Part shown: positions 1 through 10,621 of the stretch, piece after piece
Layout of the letters: each line of letters opens with the position of its first letter
Numbering within the stretch: the first letter of the stretch is position 1
Assembly (NCBI GenBank): GCA_025769875.1
Contig: JAGFNK010000025.1
Location: 62,001 to 126,000, forward strand
Origin: Russula earlei
Taxonomy: Eukaryota; Basidiomycota; Agaricomycetes; Russulales; Russulaceae
Length of the DNA stretch: 64,000 nt
Direction: 5' to 3'
Translations under genes and position numbers: made by a program
The notes under the pieces: model-generated
What the model was told of the DNA's origin: nothing
Databases searched by the model: none
What the model saw: the letters and a program-made list of their open reading frames with translations, nothing else

Positions 1-693
1 CTGGTCGATGTAGTGCAGGATGAGGAGCAGGCATGTCTTCTATTCGATTGAACATGGCCATCATCGCCGTGGCCGGGCATCGCGTGGAATCGGGGAAAAA
101 CAATAATATGGGGGGTGAAGACGGAAGGGAATGTTTTTTTTTTGTTATTTAAATTATCAGTTTTCGTCGATTGTAACGCGGGTTTGAAAGGGGAGTATAA
201 TGAGCGGGGAAGGATGGATTCGGAGCAAAGAGTGAGAGAGGATAAGAGGACACACCTCAAGATTGGTGAAGCGCACGATACGCCTGAGATAGTCGAGGAT
301 GGAGATCTGCGGCACAGACGCAGAGTGGAAACGTGAGATGCTCTCTCTGGGTTCGACAACCAATTAATCATCGTGACAAGCGATTATACGACAGCACATG
401 TGGCCGCGGGGAACCAAAGAAAGTGACAAGGGGGCGGAAAAAATAACGATTCATCATGCGTCCTGGGAAAATGGGAGAGAGAGAGAGAGAGAGAGAAAGA
501 CGCACGGAGAGAGCGGGATACGGTCGTTGATGGAAATCAGGCGGTCCAGCATGAGTGCTATTTCGTAGGAGTGAGTTGGAGGACGAATATCCGTCGCAAC
601 CGGTGCGCTGCACGTACCGATGAGCTGACAGAGAGCGTCGATATCGGCGTCCTCGTAGGCGGGCGGTAGACCGACCCTGCGTGAGGATTCCAT
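1..693 (-). CDS. Pho80-like cyclin, partial (runs off left edge)
   Basis: Regulatory subunit of a Pho85-type cyclin-dependent kinase by family resemblance. Four exons can be spliced on the minus strand: 693-618, 557-506, 346-256 and 39-1, with consistent GT-AG introns and phases. They give an N-terminal helix (DIDALCQLIALMLDRLIS), then NDRIPLSP, ESISRFHS and ISILDYLRRIVRFTNLE-KTCLLLILHYIDQ, which follow the PHO80/PREG1-like cyclin box closely. The window ends inside the cyclin box, so the C-terminal half is missing. The ATG at 693 is chosen because a stop lies 21 bases upstream in frame; a further 5' exon cannot be excluded. The second intron has a long CT tract. The gene diverges from the L12 gene. 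The family is clear from the motifs; kinase partner and pathway (phosphate, glycogen or cell cycle) cannot be told from this piece. Confidence 0.85.
477..498. repeat. (GA)n microsatellite in cyclin intron
   Basis: About eleven GA units. On the coding (minus) strand this is a CT tract just inside the donor of the second cyclin intron. It probably has no function beyond a pyrimidine-rich intron. Confidence 0.8.
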
Positions 694-1002
694 GCACCCA
701 TCGCACTGAGCCCGCTATCGAGGCCGTCGTTGACGAAAGGACTCGTCGGTCGTCGTTCCTTGTCAAAAAACCAAAAGCGGCCAAATCAAAGCCCACAAAA
801 AGTAATTCCGAGCGAAGTAATTTTGAATGGAGATCGCCGATGACCTCGGCAGCAAGCATTAGGAGTAAAATTCCACTCAAATTCAAATTCATCCAGGCAC
901 TTTCCGCCTGCTATACAGTTCTTGCCGTCGGGGTGTGAACCTTCTTTCGCCCTTCCTCCCTCTCTCGCCGTTGCTGCCGTACGCTCCGCATCATCCATTT
1001 CA
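694..1002. promoter_or_regulatory. Divergent promoter region, cyclin / RPL12
   Basis: About 310 bases separate the two divergent start codons. Just before the L12 ATG lies a pyrimidine-rich leader (CTTTCGCCCTTCCTCCCTCT and onward), as is common in fungal ribosomal-protein genes. No clear TATA box is seen. Shared regulation is an inference from the spacing. Confidence 0.45.
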
Positions 1003-1683
1003 ATGGCCCCGAAAATCGTATGTCTGTCCCGCTCTCTCCGTCGCTCGTTTTGATGTACGCGGTGCACTGACAGGACCCCACCGAAGTCAAAATAATCTAC
1101 CTCCGAGCGACCGGCGGTGAGGTCGGTGCTTCGTCCGCGCTTGCACCCAAGATCGGTCCCCTCGGTCTTGTACGTATCCCCCGATCGCTGCTGTGCGCGT
1201 ACCATCTCTTGACCGTCACGCCGTCTTTTCAGTCCCCCAAAAAGGTCGGAGAAGATATCGCAAAAGCGACCACCGCTTGGAAGGGCCTGCGCGTCACCGT
1301 ACAGCTCACCATCCAGAACCGTCAGGCCACGGTGGCCGTCGTGCCTTCCGCTTCCTCTCTTGTCATCCGCGCGCTCAAGGGTACGCTTGCCTGTCTCACG
1401 TCCCTTCAACCCCCGTCCTCACATTGGGGATGCTTGCCTCACAGAGCCCCCACGGGATCGCAAAAAGGAGAAAAACATCAAGCACTCTGGCAACATCCCG
1501 CTCGACGAGATTTACGAGATTGCACGGACTATGAAATTCAAGTCGCTCGCGAAGGATCTCGCCGGGGGCGTAAAGGAAATATTGGGCACCGCCCAGTCAG
1601 TGGGTTGCACGGTAGACGGCCGCCCGCCACATGATATCATCGATGCTATCAACGCTGGGGAGATCGACGTGCCGGATGAATAG
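1003..1683 (+). CDS. 60S ribosomal protein L12 (uL11)
   Basis: Component of the ribosomal stalk base that binds the GTPase-associated centre of 25S rRNA. Four exons splice cleanly: 1003-1017, 1074-1169, 1233-1380 and 1445-1683, giving 165 residues, the normal length for eukaryotic L12. The first exon encodes only MAPKI. Landmarks: [76 protein letters not shown] and the C-terminal [17 protein letters not shown]. The third intron splits a Glu codon in phase 1. All introns are short (56-64 bases) with GT-AG ends. The reading frame is undamaged, so this looks like a working housekeeping gene. It shares its upstream region with the cyclin gene. Confidence 0.97.
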
Positions 1684-4109
1684 GCACGGCGTCGACACCA
1701 CGGTTGAGAGGCGCAGTGTGCAGTGTGTAGCTTTGTTAATTCCCATTTGGCATTATCACGACCGCGTTGGACGAAGCACTCTATCCATCGCGTGCAATTT
1801 GTGTGCGCCCGAAAACTTGGGATCCGATAGCAGTCGATCTGCATCTTGTCTCGTTACTCTCCATGATCATGGCCTGGCAATATTCAATCGATTTTTCAAA
1901 CTTCGGTGCAAAGTTTAGACTTGTGCAGGCTTTGGATCAGGCCATGATATTGAAACACACATTACATCTGAAGAACAGGGGCTCTCTCACAGCAGAGTCC
2001 GAAGAGGGCCGTCGCTGTGCTGTATCGTGGGGTCGCACAGTCGCACATAGCGCCCAACTTGAACCATCCACCTCGACGGCCTTTATATCCAGATTTGCCT
2101 TCATAGAGGTCCCGTGAGGGAACACCATTGACATTGACGAAGGTTCAAAGTGTTGGCAGGATCTACTCGATGGAATCTTCATCGAGGCTGGGAGGAATTA
2201 CGTGCCGAAGGTTCCGCACCACACGTGCGTTCGATCACTCGTCCTGGGATGGGATTCGATTCGTTGACGTGTCCGGGTTGGGTCTTTAGAGCGTGTTTGT
2301 TGAACAGCGAGGCCATCCAAACTCGGGATCGAACATCTCTCGGCACAGTCTCGGCAACGCTTTCTGCCCTTGAGAGTCTGCGAGCAACAGCCCAGTAACC
2401 ACCCTCGACTTGTTTCTGGTCCAGCTGCAACCAATGAAGGATCTGGCTGCTGACTCTCCATAAAGTGTAGGTCGCAGATGCAAAATATATATCATAACGT
2501 ATCTGGGATTTCATCAACCTCGATATCAAGGCTCATCGCGATTCAAGTGTTTTTGCCTCATTGGAATTAATTTAATTTCAATTCCACGAGACAAGCTACC
2601 ACTTCGTGCCTACGGCACGGCTTGCGAGCTGAGCTTGCAAGCCATCCTCCAGCACTTCGTTGGGGACTGTCGGGGGCTGTGCCCCCGAACCTCTGCTCAC
2701 TGCCACATGTGATCCCTTTTTTTTGCTTCAAAGGACAGGGAGACTCATCACACCATTTCAGCTTCAGCTTCAGGCAGGCCCTCCAGCGAGTGTGGCCGCC
2801 GCGGTCGACGTCGACTTTGAGGCAGCAGCGTCTGACAGCGCCGACGCCTCCGCCATGTCTGAACTTGAGTCTTGGCCGTGCCTCACACCCCGGCGGAAGT
2901 GTCCCGGTCCCGGTCCCGGTCCCGGTCCCGGTCTGCGTGAGACGAGTCCTCCGAGGACGCGGGTATACGTGCCAAGTTGAGCGTGGCCCTTCCATATCTC
3001 TGGCGGATCGAGATGCGGCACGTCCTCACCCAAAGAACCCGGCGCGGTGTGGATCAATGCCCAGATGATGTTTCTGCATTCCATCCCCGCGGGGGGCCTC
3101 AGGCGCACACAGCACCAAGACAAGACGACGGCGAACTGAATAAAACCAAAAGAGGACACGCAAACTCTCACAGGTCGAGCGCACGCCACCAGGGGATGCT
3201 CCCCTACCATGACCTGCCGCAATGAAGTACGCGTGCATCAGGGGGAGATGAATTGTGAGCACCGGCACCGGGAGCGCCTCGTGGAAGCGAAGGAAAAGGG
3301 AATGGAGTGCGAGAAAAGGGGGACGTATCAAAGTCGACAAGGGGTCGAGCGTGGTGCAAAATGGCGGGTCTGGATCAGGCATGGGCACGGCGCCTTGCGC
3401 TGCGACAGAGTTACTGAGGTGTAGGAGTCGGTGGGGGTGGCGTGATGAAATGGGAGAGCAACCAACAATATCAATCGTTTGCGTCCTGGCATTCAGATGG
3501 GTCGATTTCTGCGCGAGGTGAGGCTGAAGCCAAGTCATCAGAGCATTCAAATGCCGGTGACATACGCGTGAGTTGATCATTCGCCTGTCCTCGCTTGCAC
3601 GCCTGGGAACCCAGACTAACGTGACTGTGCCTTGTCGTCATCAGAAACGCGAACGAGAAGTATGTAATACCTGCTCAAAGTCGAACAACAACAAATGAAG
3701 GGTAACAGGGGTGGCGGTGTTGAGCAGGGCTCTTCAGCTATTTTGGGCGCATCAGACTTGTTGGGAGAGGCAGAAGCGAGGGCGTTGGCGGTGTGTTCGC
3801 GTTGTGAATGTGTAGAGCACAAATCGGAACGAAAGACGAGAGCAGTCGCCGAGGACACCGCCAACTGGCGTTCAAAATCATACTGCTGATGTCCTTATCC
3901 ATGCCGGGTGATCTTACGAACAAGTGCTTTGCTCACGAGGCCAACGGCAGTTGTAAACCTCATGTACAGGGCGTGGGCGACGGGCGCTCTTCATCGCACT
4001 TATGCCGCTGGCTCGTGGGTAAATCCAGACGATCTCCTTTCTCCAGGACGCTACTTCCATCCTCACTAGTGAGCTTTCGCCTGTACGTCGACCGAGTGTC
4101 ACGGTGACC
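1684..4109. other. Intergenic, no recognisable gene
   Basis: About 2.4 kb follow the L12 gene. Several open frames exist on both strands, the longest on the minus strand between about 2570 and 3580, with an internal PG-repeat run from a hexanucleotide repeat. None matches a family I recognise, and codon patterns are not convincing. A real but unrecognised minus-strand gene at 2570-3220 remains possible. Confidence 0.4.
2898..2933. repeat. (GGTCCC)n hexanucleotide repeat
   Basis: Five to six head-to-tail units of GGTCCC. They would encode Pro-Gly repeats in overlapping frames on both strands, which explains the long open frames here. Confidence 0.85.
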
Positions 4110-5657
4110 ATGTCCGAAGTGAGTAAGCTTCACAAATCCGTTATCACGTCTCATCACTCACTGGCTTTGACCAGTCATTATTGATTAGTGGTCCCTGCCG
4201 AGCCTCGTTGGGGGCCAGTCCTTGTGAATATCGCCAGGGTGTGTCTATATTTCTCGGTGTCCATAACGACCATTGACCGGTCGATTTTAGACCGGGTGAC
4301 AATCAACACGCTCCCCGATGACGTCCTAGTGGAAACGTTCCATTTCTATGCGATCGTGGATTCAAGCTACTGGGGCATAGGGACGAAAGAATGGTATACA
4401 CTGGTCCATGTATGTCAAAGATGGCGACATGTCGTTTTTGCATCGTCATGTCGCCTGAAGCTGCGCCTTGAATACACAGGAAAGAGGCCGATGTCTGTGA
4501 TGCTGGACGTCTGGCCAGCCTTGCCTGTGATGATAAGCCATGGTCCCGACATGTCGAACTCCTGGGAAAACGTAGCTGTTGCCCTCGAATCGGTGCACCG
4601 CCATCGCATATGTCAAATCAACTTGTTGGACATTCCAACATCAGAATGGGAAGGACTCGCAGCAGCGGCTGCAAAAACCCATTCCCGGAGTTGACATTCC
4701 CTGCGCTTTTGGGTACCAAAAAACGCCGTGACGCCCCTTCCAGATTCGTTCTTGGGCGGAACCGCCCCACTTCTGCGATATCTCTCGTTGGTGAATTGTC
4801 CGTTTCCAGGAGTTCCCAAACTACTCTCATCCTCCAATCAACTTGTCGTTCTTGACCTTTGGAAAATCCCCAATTCTGGTTACATTTCTCCCCAGGATTT
4901 GGTCACCGCCCTGTCGGTCTTGTCCCGACTTGAAACCCTTTGCCTTGGATTCCGATCCCCTCGATATCCGGCAAGTCGACCTCGACCTCCGCTCACACGC
5001 TCTGTCCTCCCCGCTCTCACCCGACTTGAATTCAAAGGCGTTTACGAGTACTTGGAAGACTTGGTGGCCCAAATCGAGGCTCCCATTCTCAATAAACTCT
5101 ACGTAATATTCTTCATGGACATCGACTTCGTGATCCCGCAGCTTCGCCGGTTGATCAGTAAGACAGAGTCGTTCAAGACATGCGACAGGGCAACTGTGTA
5201 CACTTCCGATCGTGCAATACGATTCACAACTCGGCTTCCGGAGCTCTCGTTAGAAATCAGGTGCCGAGAGTTGGATTGGCAACTGGCATCGCTGGCTCAG
5301 GTGTGCTGCTCATCCTTTCCCTTTCTCTCCACTTTGGTACACCTCGACATCGTGGATTATGATGTTCCTCAATCACACTGGAAAGGTGACATGGAAACCA
5401 CTCAATGGCTGGAACTTCTGGCCCCGTTTACTGCTCTGAAGGATCTGCGCCTAACCCATCAAGCTGTGCTACATATCTGCCAAGCGCTGGAAGAGCTCAC
5501 GGGAGAAAGGGTTACGGAGGTCTTACCTGCGCTACAGAACATTTTCTTGAGGGGCCTCGAGCCATTGGAATCAGTTCCGAAATATATTCATATTGAAGGA
5601 TTTGTTGCCGCGCGAAAACTCTCTGGTCAACCTGTAGTTGTCCATTGTTGGGAATAG
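4110..5657 (+). pseudogene. F-box / leucine-rich protein with in-frame stop
   Basis: Member of the large Agaricomycete F-box family, expected to recruit substrates to SCF ubiquitin ligases through C-terminal leucine-rich repeats. Exons: 4110-4118 (MSE), 4175-4238 and 4291-5657, with consistent phases. The F-box starts at INTLPDDVLVETFHFY and is followed by LVHVCQRWRHVVFAS, both typical of the family. LRR-like strands run to the C-terminus (LPALQNIFLRGLEPL). Near 4675-4715 the family pattern (PFPELTF) is found only in another frame: about one base is lost before it and one extra base is present after it. Reading straight through therefore meets a TGA at 4692-4694, although the frame downstream is again correct for over 300 codons. 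This could be a recent pseudogene or two assembly errors in short homopolymers. Without these, the protein would be about 480 residues. Confidence 0.8.
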
Positions 5658-7739
5658 GACATAGGCAGAATTGATGAGTTCTTTATGCTCCCCACATAAT
5701 TAGCATCTGATATCATTTGCCTTCTGTGCAATTGTTATTACCTGACTCTAAGCACCCTTGTCACTGTACCATTACTCAGATCTCATCTTTTGAATCCAAT
5801 GCAGAATACAGTTCTTGTTATGTGGAACACTCATCCATTGAAGTTTCTTCTGAGTGCACACTCATGCTCACTTCCCTTGTTAATTGTAAACAATGTCATG
5901 CAGTTCTTGAGGCACTTACACACAAGGACCAAATCAAACATGAGTGCTGGTGTGATACCTTGCAGCAATACAACATCCACATTGACTTCTGAACCTATCA
6001 CCAATTTGCAATGCCTTGACAAAGTATCCCACTTAGTGATTAACAGACTGATCAGGTCCAGTCTTTCACCACTTCATTGGTAAACTGGAGCTGGGACTGG
6101 TTTTCTAACTCTGACAACTCATGTTGAACTGGACCAGACCCCAAAGGGTTGGTCCATCACAGTCCAACTTCATGCTACAACCAGTTTGGACCAGTTCAAC
6201 CCAAACCAGTCTACAACTGGTATAAGTCAGTTCAAACCGACTTTCTAGCATCAGCAAAATCTGAAAAAAACTTAGCCAACTTAATGTGCTTATATTATTT
6301 CATTGTTAAGCCTGTCAAGTTGCTCAAGCTGCTTATTTTGTGCTTAGACAATTGGTTTTGAAGTGTACATTAGATATCTAAGCACACCAAGCACATCAAG
6401 CCCAATGTCAAGCACATCAAGTAATTGTAAGAATATCTAAGACAAGTAAGCAAATGAAGGCAATGTCAAGCACATCAAGTAGTTGTAAGCCCATAGGAAG
6501 GCAACTAAGAGGTCCTCACCAAGACACCTATGCAAGCCAAGTCTGGGCAAAAGCAATGGCAGTGCTAAGCATGGAATTCAAGTATGTCATCAAGACAATC
6601 AAAAGTAGTGTATTAGAAAGCAATTTTAAAAGCATGGTGTAAAGCTATAGAGACAATTGGTTTTTTATACTGCACTATGGATCTTACTGATCAGCAAATG
6701 CCAATCCCAGTGGGTGGCTGCACTACACTGTGTATCATCCTCTCATCTCCTCTCATCTCCTCTCCACCCCACCATTCCTTTTCCCATCATCCCCCCCTCC
6801 CCTGATGACACAACTATGAAGACACTTACAAGGGGTCAATTAGAAGCAAAGGACTGGGAAAAAAAAAAGGAAAATGGGGAGGTGAGAGAGAAAACCAGAA
6901 AAGGGGTGCCCAACAAAAATGCACAAAACATGTGAGACTGCCATTGAGCCCTCATGAACAGTATGAGGGCTGCATCATACATGTGCACCACACAATCTAG
7001 ATCTGATTTGCATAGTTAGCACTGTGCAAAGGGGAGGGGAGGGAGGAAAACAAAAAAAGGGGAAAAAAACAAACTCTCACCAAATGTGTGAGAGACTGAT
7101 TGAGATGTGAATGAATGCCTTGAACATCTTGATGGTTGCATTCAGGTGAGAGGTCAGAACAATGGCAGTGTGCATGGGAATGGGGAGAGGGGAGAGTGGG
7201 GGTGGAGGAGAGCAGAGTGGAGCAGAGGGGACAGAGGAGGACAATATTGAGCACAATGCAGCCACCCATGGAAAAGAGGGTTGTGAAAAGAATCTTTTTG
7301 TGCCTCAGCAACTTCACTTTGATAATCATGCCAGCCAGAAAAGGCAATTTGGTTATGTAAAAAGTGGCCAAATGGGGACAACCAGGGACCACTGAATTGG
7401 GTGACCCTCCCACCCCCTTCGTTGAATAATTGAAGTTCACCCATGTTGCAAGCAGTGTTTTTCATGCATGACCACTCATGTGTTCCCCATGTGCTCTCCC
7501 CCCTCCCCTCTCCTTTGCACAGTGCTAACTATGTCTTCCAGGTCTTGTTGTTGAGATAAAGTGTCACGATAACTGGTACATCAGACTGGACTGGCAACCG
7601 GACAAGCCAACCTGGATGAACCTCATGTTTCTCACGCATTCCAATGACTCATACTGCCTCACCTGTACCACCCTGTTCTTGAATGTTCTAGTACAATTGC
7701 TGCAATTGTTTCCTTGTGAATACTATTTGATATAGTATT
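5658..7739. other. AT-rich intergenic, degraded repeats
   Basis: No gene is recognised. Local structure: clusters of CCAGTTTGGACCAGTTC-like motifs in both orientations at about 6060-6240; imperfect copies of AAGCACATCAAG at about 6380-6485; a CTCATCTC run near 6735; G-rich and A-rich tracts at 6850-7220. It looks like worn repetitive DNA, perhaps old non-autonomous elements. Confidence 0.45.
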
Positions 7740-8314
7740 TGTTATCGGCAGTTGCGACTGTAAGAGCATGTTAGCTCAAGGTTCAGTGGGGCCAAGTCCC
7801 TGTGACTTGGTTCAAGGGGTTCAGTGGGGCCGGCTCAAGGAGGCCTGGATCAAAGGTTTAGTGTCTCAAGGCTGAGTCGGACAATGACTCAGTCTGCAGA
7901 CAGAGTCGATCTCCTGGTTTCACAGAAGAGGAGGATGAATGAGAGAGAAGCAGAGGAGGAAGAGGAACACAAAAGTTCCTTGTGATGAGCTCAAGTCAAG
8001 CAGAGTGTAAGCCAGCACAAGCAAGTTGTGATTGAGAGAGGATACAGGACAAGGGATGCGACAGGAAATGGGACAAAGCTAAGCTTGGGGCATTCCCCAG
8101 CTTCCACAGGTGCTTAAATACTGTATCTAGCGAGGCTGTACAGTACCATAAATGGAACAATAGTTAATACTAAGCCAATAGCAAAAGGAGCTTGAACAAT
8201 AAGTGAAACACAAGGATGAAACAATAGGGACCATCAACATCAAGGGGTGAAACAGTAACCATGAACAATAGGAAGTGAAATAGGGATGAACCGAAAGAGG
8301 GGTAGATTACAACA
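7740..8314 (-). mobile_element. LTR, family A (3' LTR of truncated element)
   Basis: Bounded by TG at 7740 and CA at 8314. In minus sense it reads TGTTGTAATCTACCCC at its start and contains a TATTTAAG TATA-like box. A purine-rich tract (GAGGGGGGCATGA) directly precedes it on the minus strand, so it is the 3' LTR of the element lying to its right. Two further copies are recognisable at 40163-40812 and, reversed, at 46893-47489. Confidence 0.8.
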
Positions 8315-9543
8315 TCATGCCCCCCTCATGCTTAGTTCTCCGAACTAATCGGTCTCAGGGCCCAACTCACGGAGCTCATCGCCCTCGACTTTCGGCCACG
8401 CGCTCTGGGGTCCTATTGCCCTGGGGCAGAAACCTCTGTAGCTTCGGTGAGTCCTTCTGAGGATGCAATCTACTTGTCTGCTACAGTTGGTATGAGGTTT
8501 GTTACAGTCCTTGTTCCAATGACCTCTGGTGTTGCAGTGTTTACAGATGTGTTGCTGTTTCTGAAGTTGGTGTCGTTGCACCTTGGTCATTCACGCGGGG
8601 GGTGAGAGGGGTGTTAGGGGTGCCAGCGTCATCGGAGAACATCTGAGGGAAATGGGAGGGTGAGCCCATAGGGGCATCATTTTGGGACTGGTCAATGACA
8701 CGAGGGAGGTACTCGAGAGGGGGGGTCAGGGAGAGAGGAGGGTGAATGGGTAGTGAAGGGGAAGTGGGTAACTGTTTTGACTCCTCAATTCTGTTGTAAC
8801 TTCCTGCTAGTGAGTAGTATGGCCCAGCGTCGTGGGTGAGACCCCCATCAGTCATCAAGTTATTGAGCTGGTGACAAACTCGGACAGAAGTATTGTTGGC
8901 TTGAAGGTGACTGCGGATGGCGGCGGTTTCTTTGGTGTGGGACTGGATCTCATGGAGTCAGTCAGCGAGCTGCCCCTGGAGGACATTTAGGGCCCCTTGG
9001 ATAGAGATGCGCTTGCCCTCCAAGACTTTTAGTTTGAATGAACTGACACAGAGACGGTAGACGTCGGCGAGAGCACCAGGGTCATGGAGGTTTTCAAGGG
9101 CCTGAGCAGCATCGAAATGGAAAGGGTGGTCCTCAATTAAGAGGCAGAGGTCGGAGGCAGTGACAGAAGGATGAGGGGCAGAGACAACGGGCTGGGCGAT
9201 GAGCTTTTCTCCATAAGTGGGCTCTCCTCAACCCATAGTTCCTAGAAGCATGGGTTTGTCGTTGTATAAAGTGACGCGTAAGTATGGTAGCAGGCGCTTT
9301 TGCCCATTAACGTTAATATAGAAAGGGGGAACATGCGTGTAAGGTTCGTAAACAAACCAAGGGGGGCCAGGGTGAGTGGGGTCTACTTCGGTTGGGGTTG
9401 GCGAAGGTGTCCCTTCTCAGATGGCGAGTGGGTTGAGGGTGGTGGCAAGGTCTTGGACCTCGGTTTCGTCTGGGACGATGAAGGTTCACTAGTCAATGAT
9501 ATGTTGAATGTCTTCAGGCAAGAGTGGCTCTTGTTTGATGGTG
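8315..9543 (-). pseudogene. Remnant of family A element, 3' terminal coding region
   Basis: Minus-strand remains of the last coding part of a gypsy-type element. The end is readable at 8590-8345: a CCHC knuckle (CKHCNTRGHWNKDC) with a downstream Cys/Arg-rich tail ending ELRELGPETD. Upstream the frame is broken by stops. The arrangement matches the C-terminal extension of element C, which also ends in a zinc knuckle (CKYCGEVGHFNKYC). The remnant is cut off at 9543 by the LTR of element B; its gag and enzymatic regions are not in the window. Confidence 0.6.
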
Positions 9544-10374
9544 TGTCAAGACACGTACTGCTGATCACTAAGGACTCAGGAGCAGGTGGGCAAGGGTCGG
9601 AACAGATGGTACATGGCGTAAAGCAGCGTTGAACAGGAGGACGAGCCAAACGACTAGGAGATACCAGATGGGGACTGGTATGTGTTGCAGGAGGCAGAGG
9701 CGAAGAGTAGAGGCCAGTGCAGCGAGGGACTTTAAACAAGGCGGTCGTTGAAGAGTACCTTGAAGACGAGGGAGGACTTTAGACTGAGCGGTCGCAGGGG
9801 AGTACCCAGGAAGATGAGAGTATCACAAATGGACAGTCTGACGACTGCCATGCTTCATTGGGGCTTATATACAGTGTACAGGGTCGATTACAAAGCACTG
9901 GGACTATTCTAGACTCTTTGGTACCATCCAATAGGACTACAGAGGCATAAACTTGCTTGTGTCAAGTTTCAGGCTTACTGAGCGCATTACTGATCATTGT
10001 AGAGCAATGACATCATTATGATGTCACTTGTGGGGCGCTTAGTGAGCCTATGAGGTCACTGTGGAGTCGCTCAGTCAGCCATGATGTCATTGGAGCCTTG
10101 ATGACATCAGATGATTTATGCAACAGTTTCTAAGAGTTTGTGCCGCTGTTTCGGGTCCATGGTGGCTGGGTGGCCATGTGGCTGCCACGCGATGATTACC
10201 CGATTAGGAAACTGGTGCCTGGTCGTGTTAGAGTGCCTTTGCAATAGCAATATCTTGTACCACAGGAGGGATAGCCCAGAAAATGGAAGGGAGTCGGCAA
10301 TGCAAAGTGAGAGAGGTCTTTCTTGAGTAAAATAGGGACAATCCTCGGCCAGGACTTGGCCTTGGTTCGTAACA
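9544..10374 (-). mobile_element. LTR, family B (3' LTR of element B)
   Basis: 831 bases, TG...CA. In minus sense it begins TGTTACGAACCAAGG and ends CGTGTCTTGACA. A TATATAAG box lies near plus 9868. The 10-base sequence AGACTGTCCA (minus; plus 9830-9839) about 33 bases after the TATA box is complementary to the inferred primer-binding site of the element. A purine-rich tract (TATAAAGAGGGGATGAA, minus) adjoins at 10375 onward. The 5' LTR is split: 18398-18649 and 27287-27868. Confidence 0.85.
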
Positions 10375-10621
10375 TTCATCCCCTCTTTATAGACTTGTTG
10401 CTCCTGCAACAGTAGGAATTTGTTTCTTTGGAAGGTGGAGTAGTTTGCATATGAAAAGTCGAAGTCTGTTCGTTCGTGGGGAGTTCTCCCTTGTTCTATG
10501 GATTGCTTTGGGGATAGCTGTGGTCGATTGAGTGCATGTGATCGCAGGAGTTCTCTGAAAAGTTTGTTGGTAACAAGGATAAAGGTAGTCATCGACAGAG
10601 GTCATGATGAGAGTTGTTGGT

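Noticed and set aside
2567..3580. Minus-strand hypothetical gene with a Pro-Gly run
   Set aside because: The long frame is largely due to the GGTCCC repeat; no splice pattern, family or start gave support.
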